A DNA stretch of 46,391 nt from Campylobacterota bacterium (GTDB taxonomy: Bacteria > Campylobacterota > Campylobacteria > Campylobacterales > Sulfurimonadaceae), in assembly GCA_023379705.1 (NCBI GenBank), contig JAMCPS010000042.1, positions 1-46,391 of the forward strand. The letters are read 5' to 3'. Position numbers and translations under genes: made by a program. Position 1 is the stretch's first letter. Each line of letters begins with the position of its first letter. The notes below the pieces were generated by a model that saw only the letters and a program-made list of their open reading frames with translations, had not been told where the DNA came from and made no database searches. This document shows, one piece after another, positions 19,649 to 28,341 of the stretch.

Positions 19649-20325
19649 TTGATCTGAACCCACGTTGTATTACTGTCATAAATGTAGGTAAGATTGGTAT
19701 CGCGGTGGAATACAATGGTCCCATTGATCGGTGATGAGGGGAAAGGTTCATTGGAGAGGGTTACTATGGCACTGTTATAGCCGCGTGTTTGCGTGGTAAT
19801 CTCGGATCCGCCGTAGAGTTTGAGATGATTGGTTTCCCCAATGCCGATTTCAATCATGAGATCATCGCCTTGTGCGGTGCCATGAGTTGCATTGGTCTGT
19901 AAAATACCATCTTCCCCAAGACTAATGAGTCGACCTAAAACATTGGAATTAGGCGAAATAGATGTATTGGTATCTGCGTAGAGGGGATTGATTGTATTAG
20001 CGATGCCAAAATCATAGGTTGTGTATTTGATATTGCGTCCCCATGCATCTTTTCCAAGACCTGCTACCACAGGAACGGTGGAGTTTGTTTCTTCTTTCGG
20101 GAGTTCAAAATACGAATCATTATCGGGATCCTTGGCCAAACCTACCAATCGGCTGCGGATAACTTCCAGTATTGTTTTGGTATTTTGATACTTAAGGGTG
20201 TTCCCCTGGATCATGGTATAGTAACCCATCGTCGCCAAGACAGCAGCAATAACACCGGCCATGATAACCGCAATCATTACTTCAACAAGCATAAATCCTT
20301 TTTTCATTTTGGAGTTCTTACGCAT
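19645..20325 (-). CDS. GspG-like type II secretion pseudopilin with C-terminal add-on
   Basis: The protein has a class III prepilin leader ending KKG, then FMLVEVMIAV with Glu at mature position 5 and a long hydrophobic helix (about 10-30). Features of the GspG fold follow: KDAWGRNIKYTTYDF and SLGEDGILQTN with a DDLMIEIG calcium-loop-like segment. After this, a short tail contains NGTIVFHRDTNLTYIYD and ends TWVQIN; it resembles the GT-xx-DTTTNT-xYVYD-xxW motif of tail-fibre-like beta domains. I take ATG 20325 (MRKNSK) as start, overlapping the gspF-like stop; ATG 20307 and ATG 20337 are alternatives and none has a strong ribosome site. It is the last gene of the gspE-gspF operon. Confidence 0.8.
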   Translation of the reverse strand: MRKNSKMKKGFMLVEVMIAVIMAGVIAAVLATMGYYTMIQGNTLKYQNTKTILEVIRSRLVGLAKDPDNDSYFELPKEETNSTVPVVAGLGKDAWGRNIKYTTYDFGIANTINPLYADTNTSISPNSNVLGRLISLGEDGILQTNATHGTAQGDDLMIEIGIGETNHLKLYGGSEITTQTRGYNSAIVTLSNEPFPSSPINGTIVFHRDTNLTYIYDSNTTWVQIN

Positions 20326-21358
20326 GATCGGCAGCATTGATAAACTCTTGTTGAATTAATACTTGGGTTAGAACAATGGTGAAAAACTCTACAAAGACAG
20401 CAAATGCCAATAAAAGGATAGCCATGATGGTGATAATACGAAAGAAGCTAGTGGCAGCTGTGAGGGCATTTAGTCTTGAACGATCGGAGAATTGCCCTAG
20501 CATGTCACCTAATTGGGTGATATTTCCTGCACCTGCGAGAAGACTTTGTTCAATCGGTTCAAAAAAATCGATTTCCCAAAAGTGTTTTTCACCTCGGCTT
20601 AGGCGCACTAAAACAGTGTTAAATTGTTTGGAGATTGAAGGAATCAATGTACTGTAGGCGGCAGCTTTGAAGGATATCTTTAGAGATACACCATTTTTAA
20701 GCATTTCGCTTAATAGACTTAGAAGCATAAATTTCTCAAAATAGCCGATGATCTTGGAAGAAATGGGAAATAATGAAGCGTATCGCTTTGCAAGTCCTTG
20801 CAGTGCTCCTGTATAATTAAACAATGCAACCATAACAATGAAAAAGTAAATGGCAAAAAGGATCAATAGTCCAAATAGAATATCACTTAAATTTTGTGCG
20901 GTTTGTAAATGGTCTGCAATGACAGCTTGAATTTTGGGATCATAGGTTGAGGCTTCTTTGAGGTGAAATGGTATTGCAAAAAAGCGGATACCGATAACAA
21001 TAACACTGGTTAGGGTAAAATAGATTAAAGGTAATGCAATTTTGTCACTGGATTCTTGATAAAATCGGTTCTTAATTTCAAGATAATTGACGACCGATTT
21101 AAGTGTTTTAACAAAGGAACCGCCTTTTTCTGCCATAGAGATAAATTGAATAATATCGGGAGAAGGGGAAAGATGCTTTTCAATTGATTTTGAAAAAGAG
21201 GCACCCTCTTGAATGGCTTTGGTTATTTGTCCATAGGTGCGTTGTTCTGATTTGTCTGTTGTAATTCCTTGCATTAGCATTAGTGCATTGGTGATACTTT
21301 TGCCATTTTCCAGTGATAATTGAAGGGTTTTGAGCAGCGTGAGCAGATCAGGTTTCAT
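20318..21358 (-). CDS. GspF/PilC-like inner-membrane platform protein
   Basis: Polytopic platform protein of type II secretion or type IV pilus machines, linking the ATPase to pilin assembly. Its 346 residues carry two T2SSF domains. The first (about 10-125) has the GKSITNALMLM, EGASFSKSIEKH and AEKGGSFVKTL pattern. The second (about 195-310) has LLSLLSEMLKNGVSLKISFKAA and an AGAGNITQLGDML repeat, and there are three hydrophobic spans. It overlaps the ATPase gene by 11 bp and the pseudopilin gene by about 8 bp, so all three are cotranslated. Confidence 0.85.
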   Translation of the reverse strand: MKPDLLTLLKTLQLSLENGKSITNALMLMQGITTDKSEQRTYGQITKAIQEGASFSKSIEKHLSPSPDIIQFISMAEKGGSFVKTLKSVVNYLEIKNRFYQESSDKIALPLIYFTLTSVIVIGIRFFAIPFHLKEASTYDPKIQAVIADHLQTAQNLSDILFGLLILFAIYFFIVMVALFNYTGALQGLAKRYASLFPISSKIIGYFEKFMLLSLLSEMLKNGVSLKISFKAAAYSTLIPSISKQFNTVLVRLSRGEKHFWEIDFFEPIEQSLLAGAGNITQLGDMLGQFSDRSRLNALTAATSFFRIITIMAILLLAFAVFVEFFTIVLTQVLIQQEFINAADHA

Positions 21359-22910
21359 GTACGTATCCCAGAGATAATAGTTCGCTAGAGAGGGTTATGT
21401 GATCGCAGATACCGTTATCAAAGAGATATTGTGCTGATTGAAAATAGCTGAAGGTGATGAAATGTTCCCACGCTTTAAACACGGTACTGTTTTTGAGTGC
21501 GAGGTAAAATTGGTACCGTACTTTCATATCGCCTGGGATAAATACCATATCCAACAACAAGGCTCGCCCGTAGTAACCTGTAAAATTGCATTTGATGCAT
21601 CCAGTTTTTTCATATCCTGTGGATAGGCTGCTGAAAAAAGCTTGCCCTTCTTGTGCAAAGGATGGCTGCTTGCACGTGCAGAGTTTGGGAACGAGACGTT
21701 GCGCAATGACACCGCTGAGGGAATAAGCAAGGATAAACAAATCCCCCCCCTCGTCACGAATTCGCTCCATGGCCATAAAGCTGTTAGGGGTATGCAGGGT
21801 TGAAAAAACCATGTGTCCACTGTGTGCTGCTTTGAGACCTGTTAAGATCGATTCTTTGTCGCGCATCTCCCCGATGACGATAACGTCTGGGTCTTGGCGC
21901 ATGATTGACTTCATCCCCTCGACAAACGTAAATCCGCTGGCTTCGTTGATCTGATATTGGGTGACAAAATCGATTTTATACTCGATAGGGTCTTCAATGC
22001 TGTAAATGATCTCATGAAGACGATCACGTTGATTTAAAATGGCGTTGAGAGTCGTTGTTTTACCGCTACCCGTAGGTCCAACAACGAGAAAAAATCCACT
22101 GGATTGATTTACGTAGTGGTGAACGTGTTCGCTCATGGGGTGCTGCTTTGGAAAAAGGGAAGCGAGTGTTTTAATGTTTTTGGATTTGTCCAAAATACGC
22201 ATGACGATGTTTTCACCGTATTGCGAAGGGGCAATTTCGATACGAAAATCGATGGAACGATCTTGATACTCTCTGGAAAAACTTCCCCCTTGGGGGGCAT
22301 AGACGTTGATCATATCAATGTTACAGCGCTCTTTGATAATGAGGGCAAAACGTTTTGCTAACTCATGATTGAGCAAAAACTTGGCATGTACATGCCCATC
22401 GATACGGTACCGAAGCCAATAAAAAGACTCATAGCCATTAATGTGAATATCACTCGCATTGCGTTGGATTCCATATTCCAAAAGCATCTCAAAGATGTCG
22501 ATGACTTCATCTTCTTCAGAATCCATTGCATTGAATTGTTTGATTTTACGTTCAATAACTTCAGGGTCAACGCGTAAGTGGGCGGTGTATTTTTGCTGAA
22601 ATTCACGTACCGGAATGTTCTTTTGCTCGACACGCTTACGTGCTTTAGCGCTAAGTTCAGCGAGGCGTATTTCGCCTAAAAGCTCTTTACGCTCAATTTT
22701 TAGGACGGTTTCACTTTCTTCGGCGATCACCATCTCGTACTCTTTCATGAGTTCGAGATTGTGAATGATTGTAGGTTCTTTTTTCTGTACGAAGTGATGT
22801 TCGAGGGCTATTTGAAGAAGATGTTTTTTAACGCCTTGCTGTTGGTAATAGTATTGCTCTTTTTGGCAGACTTCCAGCTGTTTTGGCGTTAATATCTTCT
22901 TTATGTTCAT
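21348..22910 (-). CDS. GspE/PilB-family secretion or pilus assembly ATPase
   Basis: Hexameric ATPase that powers pseudopilus or pilus assembly. In 520 residues it has an N-terminal MshEN-like region (1-120), an N2 domain, Walker A GPTGSGKTT (278-286), Asp box SIEDPIEY (304-311), Walker B DVIVIGEM (342-349), and the His box GHMVFSTLHT. A tetracysteine zinc site uses C411, C413, C438 and C441. The first half of that site is CxC rather than the usual CxxC. A minus-strand TATAAT (22933-22928) lies only about 11-18 bp before the ATG and there is no clear ribosome site, so the message may have a very short leader or be read from upstream. No secretin or GspC/L/M genes are nearby. Confidence 0.88.
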   Translation of the reverse strand: MNIKKILTPKQLEVCQKEQYYYQQQGVKKHLLQIALEHHFVQKKEPTIIHNLELMKEYEMVIAEESETVLKIERKELLGEIRLAELSAKARKRVEQKNIPVREFQQKYTAHLRVDPEVIERKIKQFNAMDSEEDEVIDIFEMLLEYGIQRNASDIHINGYESFYWLRYRIDGHVHAKFLLNHELAKRFALIIKERCNIDMINVYAPQGGSFSREYQDRSIDFRIEIAPSQYGENIVMRILDKSKNIKTLASLFPKQHPMSEHVHHYVNQSSGFFLVVGPTGSGKTTTLNAILNQRDRLHEIIYSIEDPIEYKIDFVTQYQINEASGFTFVEGMKSIMRQDPDVIVIGEMRDKESILTGLKAAHSGHMVFSTLHTPNSFMAMERIRDEGGDLFILAYSLSGVIAQRLVPKLCTCKQPSFAQEGQAFFSSLSTGYEKTGCIKCNFTGYYGRALLLDMVFIPGDMKVRYQFYLALKNSTVFKAWEHFITFSYFQSAQYLFDNGICDHITLSSELLSLGYVHET

Positions 22911-22927
22911 AGGCGCTTTTTGGCACT

Positions 22928-22933
22928 ATTATA
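22928..22933 (-). promoter_or_regulatory. Candidate -10 element for the gspE-gspF-pseudopilin operon
   Basis: A perfect TATAAT on the minus strand lies just past the stop of the pilin remnant. The predicted start of transcription would be about 11 bases from the gspE-like ATG, unusually close. If real, it would give a near-leaderless message and might explain how the operon survives the damaged gene upstream. Confidence 0.35.
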
Positions 22934-22941
22934 ACATAAAA

Positions 22942-23205
22942 TTAACGGGATAGATAAAATTTAAAAGTGGCGGATGTGGCGTTATGGTCAAGTGACGCCT
23001 GAGTTGAGGTGTAGCTAAGTGCTAAACTGACAAGCGCTTCATCTTGTGTAGAATTGTTCTCTGCAGTTGTCGTGATATAAAATGTTGTTCCCGTTTCTGT
23101 AGCAGTGTATGCGGTAAATCCAGTTGGCGGGATAGGAACAAAACCATTTCGTCCACCGTCAAAAGCATAGGGAGTGGAGGTATTGCATTCCAGTTCCGTT
23201 CCTCT
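22942..23205 (-). pseudogene. C-terminal remnant of a pilin-like protein
   Basis: The frame encodes a Thr/Ser/Asn-rich beta-type domain (TPYAFDGGRNGFVPIPPTGF, then TATETGTTFYITTTAEN, ending FKFYLSR) of the sort found in minor pilins or pseudopilins. The prepilin leader and hydrophobic helix are missing. Upstream of about 23205 the frame becomes the antisense of a conserved peptidase gene and is no longer credible. It lies 32 bp before the gspE-like gene and was probably the first gene of that operon. The 5' boundary given is approximate. An alternative is a genuine short secreted protein, but no start or signal peptide supports that. Confidence 0.5.
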
Positions 23206-23662
23206 TTGTGCGAGTGGCTTTTCCAATGAGGAAACCTTATTGCATATTGTACGTAATGGTAATACGTACAAAATACCTTTTATGCGCAATGGTAAGATGG
23301 AAGAAAACGGTTACTATGATTTATGTAAAATTTTTGCGGATACGCATGATCGGATTGCGGTGCAGATGGACCCCAACTTGTTTTCGGTTTTGGCGAAAGC
23401 ACAGCAGTGGCTGGCAAGCAACCACATTAATCGGCCGATTATTCTCACTTCCGGGTACCGTACAGAACACACCAATAGGATGACGGAAGGTGCCGCGGTC
23501 AATTCGATGCATTTGTACGGGAAAGCAGCAGACATTCATATGAGCGGAATACCTATTGATTATCTGGCACGACTTCTTCGGCTAAGCGGCGGTGCGGGAA
23601 TCGGAATTTATTCAGGATTTGTTCATGTGGATACGTGGAAAGAGAGAAGCTGGAAAGGGTAA
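23183..23662 (+). CDS. M15/DUF882-type (YcbK-like) peptidase domain, signal peptide missing
   Basis: The core matches the D,D-peptidase-like family: IVRNGNTYKIPFM, MDPNLFSVLAKAQQWL, TSGYRTEHTNRMTEG, NSMHLYGKAADIHM with metal-ligand His and Asp, and the late GFVHVDTW. Family members act on peptidoglycan in the periplasm and begin with a Tat or Sec signal. Here the frame opens only at 23171 after a TAG, with GTG (23174) or TTG (23183) as possible starts. Just VPLCASGF-like residues precede the mature domain, so export is likely lost. The 5' end runs into the pilin remnant on the other strand. A broken gene or an assembly join is likely. Confidence 0.6.
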   Translation: MHSSSVPLCASGFSNEETLLHIVRNGNTYKIPFMRNGKMEENGYYDLCKIFADTHDRIAVQMDPNLFSVLAKAQQWLASNHINRPIILTSGYRTEHTNRMTEGAAVNSMHLYGKAADIHMSGIPIDYLARLLRLSGGAGIGIYSGFVHVDTWKERSWKG

Positions 23663-23671
23663 AAAGACTTT

Positions 23672-24328
23672 TTAGTGTTTTTTCTTTTTTATTCGCTTCT
23701 GAGTATTGACAGATTTACGTTCTAAAGCATTCCAAAGAACGGTAAGATTTAGGGAAAGATCCTGCGCTTTATACAGCTCCTCTTCGGTCATCTCTAAAAG
23801 CATATAGTTTCGATTGATACGTGCCCACTCATCGCCTTTGGCAGCGACATAATTCCATAATGCATAAGCAATGATTTTGTTCTCACGAACCCCTACTCCG
23901 TATTTGTAAATCCATCCTAAAATGGCTTGAGCGTCTTGATTGTTTTGTTTTGCAGCGAGGGTTAGCAGATGAGCGGCGCGTTTAAAGTTTTGAGGAATAC
24001 CAATCCCCTCGATGAGCAAAACACCCAAGGCAATTTGCCCTCCTGCATGGTTCTTCCCAGCAGCCAGGGTAAAGAGGCGAGCTGCTTCTTGGTAATTTGC
24101 GGGAACACCTTGCCCGTTAAGGAACATAAGTCCTAAATAGTAATGCGCGCCAGGGTCACCCGCTTCAGAGGCTTTGGAAAGATATTTCTGGGCTTCCAGG
24201 TAATTTTCATGGTAAAAAGAGATGGTTCCTTCTTGGGCATTGTGAGTAGAGTTACTGTCCGCATGAAGCGTGTTAAAAGTAAAAGCGATTAAGATGAGGG
24301 CTATTAGGAACTTTTTATTTAACATCAT
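23672..24328 (-). CDS. Secreted Sel1-like repeat protein
   Basis: The 218-residue protein has an N-terminal signal peptide (about 1-23, KKFLIALILIAFTFNTLHA). Four Sel1-type TPR units follow (about 25-180), with repeated A-x-x-x-LG-x-x-x-x-x-G-x-G patterns such as AHYYLGLMFLNGQGVPANY and AILGWIYKYGVGV. A lysine-rich tail (RIKKKKH) ends it. Sel1 proteins are usually periplasmic adaptors, and the partner here is unknown. It is the last gene of the nrdB-led operon, 8 bp after the RsmB-like stop, and converges on the truncated peptidase 9 bp away. Confidence 0.85.
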   Translation of the reverse strand: MMLNKKFLIALILIAFTFNTLHADSNSTHNAQEGTISFYHENYLEAQKYLSKASEAGDPGAHYYLGLMFLNGQGVPANYQEAARLFTLAAGKNHAGGQIALGVLLIEGIGIPQNFKRAAHLLTLAAKQNNQDAQAILGWIYKYGVGVRENKIIAYALWNYVAAKGDEWARINRNYMLLEMTEEELYKAQDLSLNLTVLWNALERKSVNTQKRIKKKKH

Positions 24329-24336
24329 ATGTTATT

Positions 24337-25278
24337 TTAGCACAATTTCTTTTCCAATAAGCACAAAAAGAATCCATCGATGGTATCGGTAGGAAGAATT
24401 CTCACCGCATTTTGAATACGTTCATCAAATACCTCTTTTCCCCACTGTTTCAGAGGCTTTTGAATATTGTCAAAAGGCAGCGTTAGCGGAAGCGTGGTCA
24501 AGTGCTCGCCATGACGTTCCAGCAAATGCTGCAGAGGGCTTTCGTTTTCTTCGGGTGAAAAGGAACAGGTGCAATACAGCAGTTTGCCTCCGGGTTTGAG
24601 TGCATCGTAGGCAGAGAGGAGCAGTCGGCGTTGGAGCTTGGAGGTTTCTTTCGCTTTGTGAATACTCCAAAACGACATCGATTTTGGTTCATGGGTTTTG
24701 AAACGCGCTTCGGAGGAACAGGGGGCATCGAGCATGATACGATCAAACATTTCGGGGCATTTTTTTCCGACACTGCGCCCATCGGTCATGTAGGTGTGAG
24801 CGTTGGTGACCCCTTGCATTTCGAGATTGGCCCGTAAGCGAAAAAAACGCTCGCGTGTGGGTTCTACGGCGGATAGCCAGCCCGTGTTTTGCATCATCCC
24901 TGCCAGCATGAGAGTCTTGCCTCCGGGCGCTGCCGCGAGGTCGAGAACTGTTTCCTCAGGCAGTGGTGCTAGAATCATCGGAGCTATCATTGAAGCCAGA
25001 TTTTGGATATAGAGTTTGCCGCCATAAAAAGCATCCGTTTGGGTGAGTGGCAGTTTGTCCTGCGGGGCAATGCGATAAACCCCCTCCATCCATGTGATAC
25101 GTTCGTAGGGGATATTGGCAGCTTCGAGTTGCGCTTCGAGTTCTTTGGGTGAAGATTTGAGGGTGTTGACGCGGAAAGTCACTTGTTTTGGAGCATCAAA
25201 GGTTTTTAGAATCGCATCGATGTGTTCAGGTGGAACAATTTGACGCAGACGTTCGACAAACGCTTCGGGAAGGCTCAT
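24337..25278 (-). CDS. RsmB/NOP2-family RNA cytosine-5 methyltransferase
   Basis: SAM-dependent enzyme that methylates a cytosine in rRNA or tRNA. The 313 residues show the SAM loop AAAPGGKT (115-122) and the two family cysteines: Cys187 in DAPCSSEARF, which releases the product, and Cys238 in CTCSFSPEENE, the nucleophile. There is no N-terminal NusB-like domain, so it is nearer RsmF or short NSUN-like proteins than full-length RsmB. It overlaps the next upstream gene by 4 bp. The exact target base cannot be assigned. Confidence 0.88.
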   Translation of the reverse strand: MSLPEAFVERLRQIVPPEHIDAILKTFDAPKQVTFRVNTLKSSPKELEAQLEAANIPYERITWMEGVYRIAPQDKLPLTQTDAFYGGKLYIQNLASMIAPMILAPLPEETVLDLAAAPGGKTLMLAGMMQNTGWLSAVEPTRERFFRLRANLEMQGVTNAHTYMTDGRSVGKKCPEMFDRIMLDAPCSSEARFKTHEPKSMSFWSIHKAKETSKLQRRLLLSAYDALKPGGKLLYCTCSFSPEENESPLQHLLERHGEHLTTLPLTLPFDNIQKPLKQWGKEVFDERIQNAVRILPTDTIDGFFLCLLEKKLC

Positions 25279-25886
25279 CGTTTTTGTACTTTTAGCCGTA
25301 CGACGGAGGCTAGGCCGTTGTGCACTAGCCCTTCATTGAGCTGGGTATCGATTTCGTACAGTTCGAGTATCTCGCACGGTAAGGCTTTCAAAATAGAAGA
25401 GAGTTTATCGGCGGTGTAGAGTAAGTTTAGGTCTTTGGGACCGCCGGTTGTTTTTGGGAATTGGTGGATTGAAAAAAACTCTCCAACGAAAATACCACCC
25501 TTATTCAGATGTTTAAGAGCTTTGCCAAATACTTCACTGCGCAAAGGTTCATACAGGTGTAGAAAGGAACACATGATGGCATCGTATTGCTGTGTCGGGT
25601 TCCAAAACTCCAGATCGGTATGTATGAGGGAGAGCTCAAGCCCTTTGGATTGTGCCAGCTGTGCTGTTTTGGCAAGACCGATTTCGGCGGCATCGAGTGC
25701 CGTGACCGTATGTCCGCGCTCAAGTGCATACACCGCATTGCGCCCCTCGCCCTCACCCAAAAAAAGGATGGTTTGTTGGGGAGGAAGTTCATCAATATGG
25801 GAGGCCAAATAACGGTTGGCAGTAGTACCGTAAAAGTATCCTTCGCGCCCAAAACGTTCGTTCCAAAACTCCCGTTGATCGTTCAT
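25275..25886 (-). CDS. TehB-like class I SAM-dependent methyltransferase
   Basis: A 203-residue Rossmann-fold methyltransferase. It begins FWNERFGREGYFYG, a start shared by TehB-like proteins, with SAM motif I LFLGEGEGRNAVYALERG (about 41-58), an acidic LDAAE, and motif IV DAIMCSFLHL. The substrate is unknown; thiopurine, tellurite or other small-molecule methylation has been reported for relatives. It overlaps both neighbours by 4 bp (pcm upstream, RsmB-like downstream), so it belongs to the nrdB operon. Confidence 0.85.
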   Translation of the reverse strand: MNDQREFWNERFGREGYFYGTTANRYLASHIDELPPQQTILFLGEGEGRNAVYALERGHTVTALDAAEIGLAKTAQLAQSKGLELSLIHTDLEFWNPTQQYDAIMCSFLHLYEPLRSEVFGKALKHLNKGGIFVGEFFSIHQFPKTTGGPKDLNLLYTADKLSSILKALPCEILELYEIDTQLNEGLVHNGLASVVRLKVQKR

Positions 25887-26524
25887 CGTACTACTCCATC
25901 ACAAATGGGGACAAAATCACACACTTCGAGAGCATCTTCTATGATTTTATTGCCTTGTTTGGTAAAGCGGGTGATGATCTGCTCACGCCCACGCTCCATG
26001 GGCGCAATTAAAATGCCACCCTCTTTGAGTTGGTCAAAAAGTTTTTGAGGAATGGAGCGTGCAGAAGCAGAGAAGAGTATGCGATCAAAGGGGGCGTATT
26101 GCTCCCATCCGTTTTGTCCATCATCAGTACGGGTGTGAATATTGCCGTGTTTGAGGTGACGAAAACGCTCTTTGGCTTCCAGTAAAAGGGATTCAATGCG
26201 CTCGATGGTAAATACTCGGCGAAAAACGCGAGAGAGGACGGCTGCTTGATACCCACTGCCGCATCCTATCTCTAGAACATTATCGCACCCCTCAGGGCTA
26301 AGATATTGGGTCATCTTAGCCACCGTCAGCGGTGAAGAGATGTATTGCTGTGCTCCGATAGGAAGAGCATCGAGGCGATAGGCATTATGACGCATGGAGA
26401 GAGGGACGAAGGCTTCGCGATTGGTTTGGATGATCGCTTTTTTAATGGTTTCGCGCAGGGGGAATTTTTTAGCAATTTCTTCGGCCATGCGAGTCGTTTT
26501 GATGATGGTTACTTTATCGGTCAC
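25883..26524 (-). CDS. pcm: Protein-L-isoaspartate O-methyltransferase
   Basis: Repairs age-damaged isoaspartyl residues by methylation. The 213-residue length is typical. Diagnostic segments are REAFVPLSMRHNAYRLDALPIG near the N-terminus, SSPLTVAKMTQYL, the SAM loop VLEIGCGSGYQAAVLS, and DRILFSASARSIPQKLFDQL with GGILIAPM. It overlaps the nitrilase gene by 11 bp and the TehB-like gene by 4 bp. pcm close to nrdB is also seen in C. jejuni as I recall it. Confidence 0.93.
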   Translation of the reverse strand: MTDKVTIIKTTRMAEEIAKKFPLRETIKKAIIQTNREAFVPLSMRHNAYRLDALPIGAQQYISSPLTVAKMTQYLSPEGCDNVLEIGCGSGYQAAVLSRVFRRVFTIERIESLLLEAKERFRHLKHGNIHTRTDDGQNGWEQYAPFDRILFSASARSIPQKLFDQLKEGGILIAPMERGREQIITRFTKQGNKIIEDALEVCDFVPICDGVVR

Positions 26525-27257
26525 TGGAAATTCCTACGTTTAAATAGCGGCGCATAGAGGTCACGGTACGCTCTTCATAACTAGAAGTGAGAACCTCTTC
26601 CCCGTTGTTGCGGATCTCTGCGCCGTAAGGGGTGATAATGCCGCTCATACCGCTAGTGTCTTCGTTAAGTGCATCAGAAGCCGCGACATAACACTGGTTC
26701 ATAACACCCAGGGCATTGGTGAGGGTGACAAAGTGATCACTTCGAAGCTTTCCCCATTGGGCAGGAATGGCGATGAGGTCACATCCCTCTAAGGTTTGCC
26801 ACAGATGTTTAAAGCGAAGCTCAAAGCAGATCAGAATACCGATTTTAATTCCCTCAAAATCAAAGGTTTTGATCTCATTTTCGTTTCCTGCGGTAAAATA
26901 GTCGGTTTCTCCACCCAATGCAAAAAGTTTTGCTTTACTTTGTTGATGAAGAACATCACCTTTGTGCAGCGCGTATGCGGTATTGTAAAATTTGTCTTCT
27001 TTGTGTGTTATGGCAGTGAAAACAAGAAGTCGATCCTGGAGACATTTTAAAAGTTGTTCAAGTGCAATGGGGGTAAATGCTGCTGCTTGCTCAAATCGTT
27101 CATAAGCAAAACCGCTTAAACACACTTCGGGAGCGATGACAATGGCATTAGAAGGTGTTTGTTCTATAAGCCCTACGAGATACTCCAAGTTTTTTTCAAA
27201 TTGGGGATCGGTAGGAAAACAAAGGGTCGTAAGAGGACGTGTTTTAGAAGTCGTCAA
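26514..27257 (-). CDS. Carbon-nitrogen hydrolase (nitrilase superfamily)
   Basis: The 247-residue hydrolase has the full Glu-Lys-Cys triad: Glu44 (APEVCLSGF), Lys108 (QQSKAKLF) and Cys144 (ILICFELRF). It probably cleaves an amide such as deaminated glutathione, an omega-amide or a carbamoyl amine; the substrate is not predictable. The longest frame runs back to 27365 inside nrdB, but the likely start is TTG 27257. It overlaps the nrdB stop by 14 bp and has AAAGGAAG about nine bases upstream. It continues into pcm with an 11-bp overlap. Confidence 0.87.
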   Translation of the reverse strand: MTTSKTRPLTTLCFPTDPQFEKNLEYLVGLIEQTPSNAIVIAPEVCLSGFAYERFEQAAAFTPIALEQLLKCLQDRLLVFTAITHKEDKFYNTAYALHKGDVLHQQSKAKLFALGGETDYFTAGNENEIKTFDFEGIKIGILICFELRFKHLWQTLEGCDLIAIPAQWGKLRSDHFVTLTNALGVMNQCYVAASDALNEDTSGMSGIITPYGAEIRNNGEEVLTSSYEERTVTSMRRYLNVGISSDR

Positions 27258-28263
27258 AGCTGAGGCTTCCTTTGGAGTAGTTCGTAACGGTTCCCTCGAA
27301 GAAGTTCGTTTTTTGATCATTAAACTTACTGAAATCATCGACCCACTTAATCGGATTAGAAACATTGTACAGAGGCTTAAGCCCTACGGCATGGAGACGG
27401 ACATCTGCCAGGTACTGGATGTACTGTTCGACGATTTCATTGGTAAGCCCTAGAATCTGTCCTTGGGTGATGTATTTCCCCCAGGCACACTCAAGCTCGA
27501 CCGCTTTGCGGAACATGTCGTATACCTCTTCGGTAAGTGCTTCGGTAAACAGATCAGGACGCTCACGGCGAAGGGTATTGATGATGTTTTGAAACAAGAC
27601 GAGGTGGGTGACTTCGTCACGTTGAATAAAACGGATCATTTGTGCACTTCCCAGCATCTTCCCTGAACGTGCAAGAGTATAGAGATAGGTGAATCCGCTG
27701 TAAAAGTAAATCCCCTCAAGTATCTGATTGGCAAAACATGCTTTGAGAAAAGCACTTTCACTTGGGTCATTCGCCAACTCATCATACCGTGCGGCAATCG
27801 AGTCATTCTTGGTTTTGAGCATCATGTCGGTGCGCCATAGCTGATAGATCTCTTCGCTGTTTTGACTGATGGAATCGACCATGACGGCATAGCTTTGAGA
27901 GTGGAGTGCCTCTTCAAAACTTTGACGTACCAAAATGAGATTGATTTCAGGAGCAGTGACGTAAGGATTGATATTGTCCATAAGATTGTTGGTTTGCAAG
28001 CTGTCCATAAAAATCAATTGCGACAAGGCTTTGTCATAGGCTGTCTTTTCCATCTCAGTGAGATACTTGTAGTCCACAGCATCGCGGGTCATGTCAACTT
28101 CTTTTGGAAACCATGTGTTGTTTAGCATCATCTCCCAGAGGTTATACGCCCATTGGTACTTAATGTTGTTGAGCTCGAAAATACCTGTTGGATTGCCACC
28201 AAAAATACGTCGATCATTGACATGTTCTGTGGATGACGGATTGTAAATTTTCTTGCGTTGCAT
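27244..28263 (-). CDS. nrdB: Ribonucleoside-diphosphate reductase, small (beta) subunit, class Ia
   Basis: Holds the di-iron tyrosyl radical that activates NrdA. In 339 residues the first-shell ligands and radical site are present: Asp87 (FMDSLQ), Glu118, His121 and Tyr125 (EEALHSQSY, aligned to E. coli E115/H118/Y122). A second carboxylate/His set follows ([10 protein letters not shown] and RDEVTHL). The C-terminal acidic tail SLSFDDF should dock on NrdA. It heads a six-gene overlapping operon and is divergent from the DUF748 gene. It is not adjacent to nrdA, which lies 8 kb away on the opposite strand. Confidence 0.97.
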   Translation of the reverse strand: MQRKKIYNPSSTEHVNDRRIFGGNPTGIFELNNIKYQWAYNLWEMMLNNTWFPKEVDMTRDAVDYKYLTEMEKTAYDKALSQLIFMDSLQTNNLMDNINPYVTAPEINLILVRQSFEEALHSQSYAVMVDSISQNSEEIYQLWRTDMMLKTKNDSIAARYDELANDPSESAFLKACFANQILEGIYFYSGFTYLYTLARSGKMLGSAQMIRFIQRDEVTHLVLFQNIINTLRRERPDLFTEALTEEVYDMFRKAVELECAWGKYITQGQILGLTNEIVEQYIQYLADVRLHAVGLKPLYNVSNPIKWVDDFSKFNDQKTNFFEGTVTNYSKGSLSFDDF

Positions 28264-28308
28264 AGGTGCTCCAAAAGCTCTTTTAATATTAGGTTATTCT
28301 ACACTAGA

Positions 28309-28314
28309 TATAAT
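28309..28314 (+). promoter_or_regulatory. Candidate -10 element for the DUF748 gene
   Basis: A perfect TATAAT lies 27 bp before the ATG, in the 78-bp gap divergent from nrdB. The predicted leader contains an AAGAGGGA ribosome site. The nrdB promoter must lie in the same gap, possibly around TAGAAT on the minus strand. Confidence 0.5.
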
Positions 28315-28341
28315 TAAGGTATTGCACTAAAAAGAGGGATT

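Noticed and set aside
27258-27365. Longer nitrilase N-terminus starting inside nrdB
   Set aside because: The residues are the shadow of nrdB codons in another frame; TTG 27257 has the ribosome site and the conserved domain begins just after it.
28301-28316. NrdR-box-like ACACTAGATATA upstream of nrdB
   Set aside because: Only one half matches; the second half of the palindrome is missing and no second box is present.
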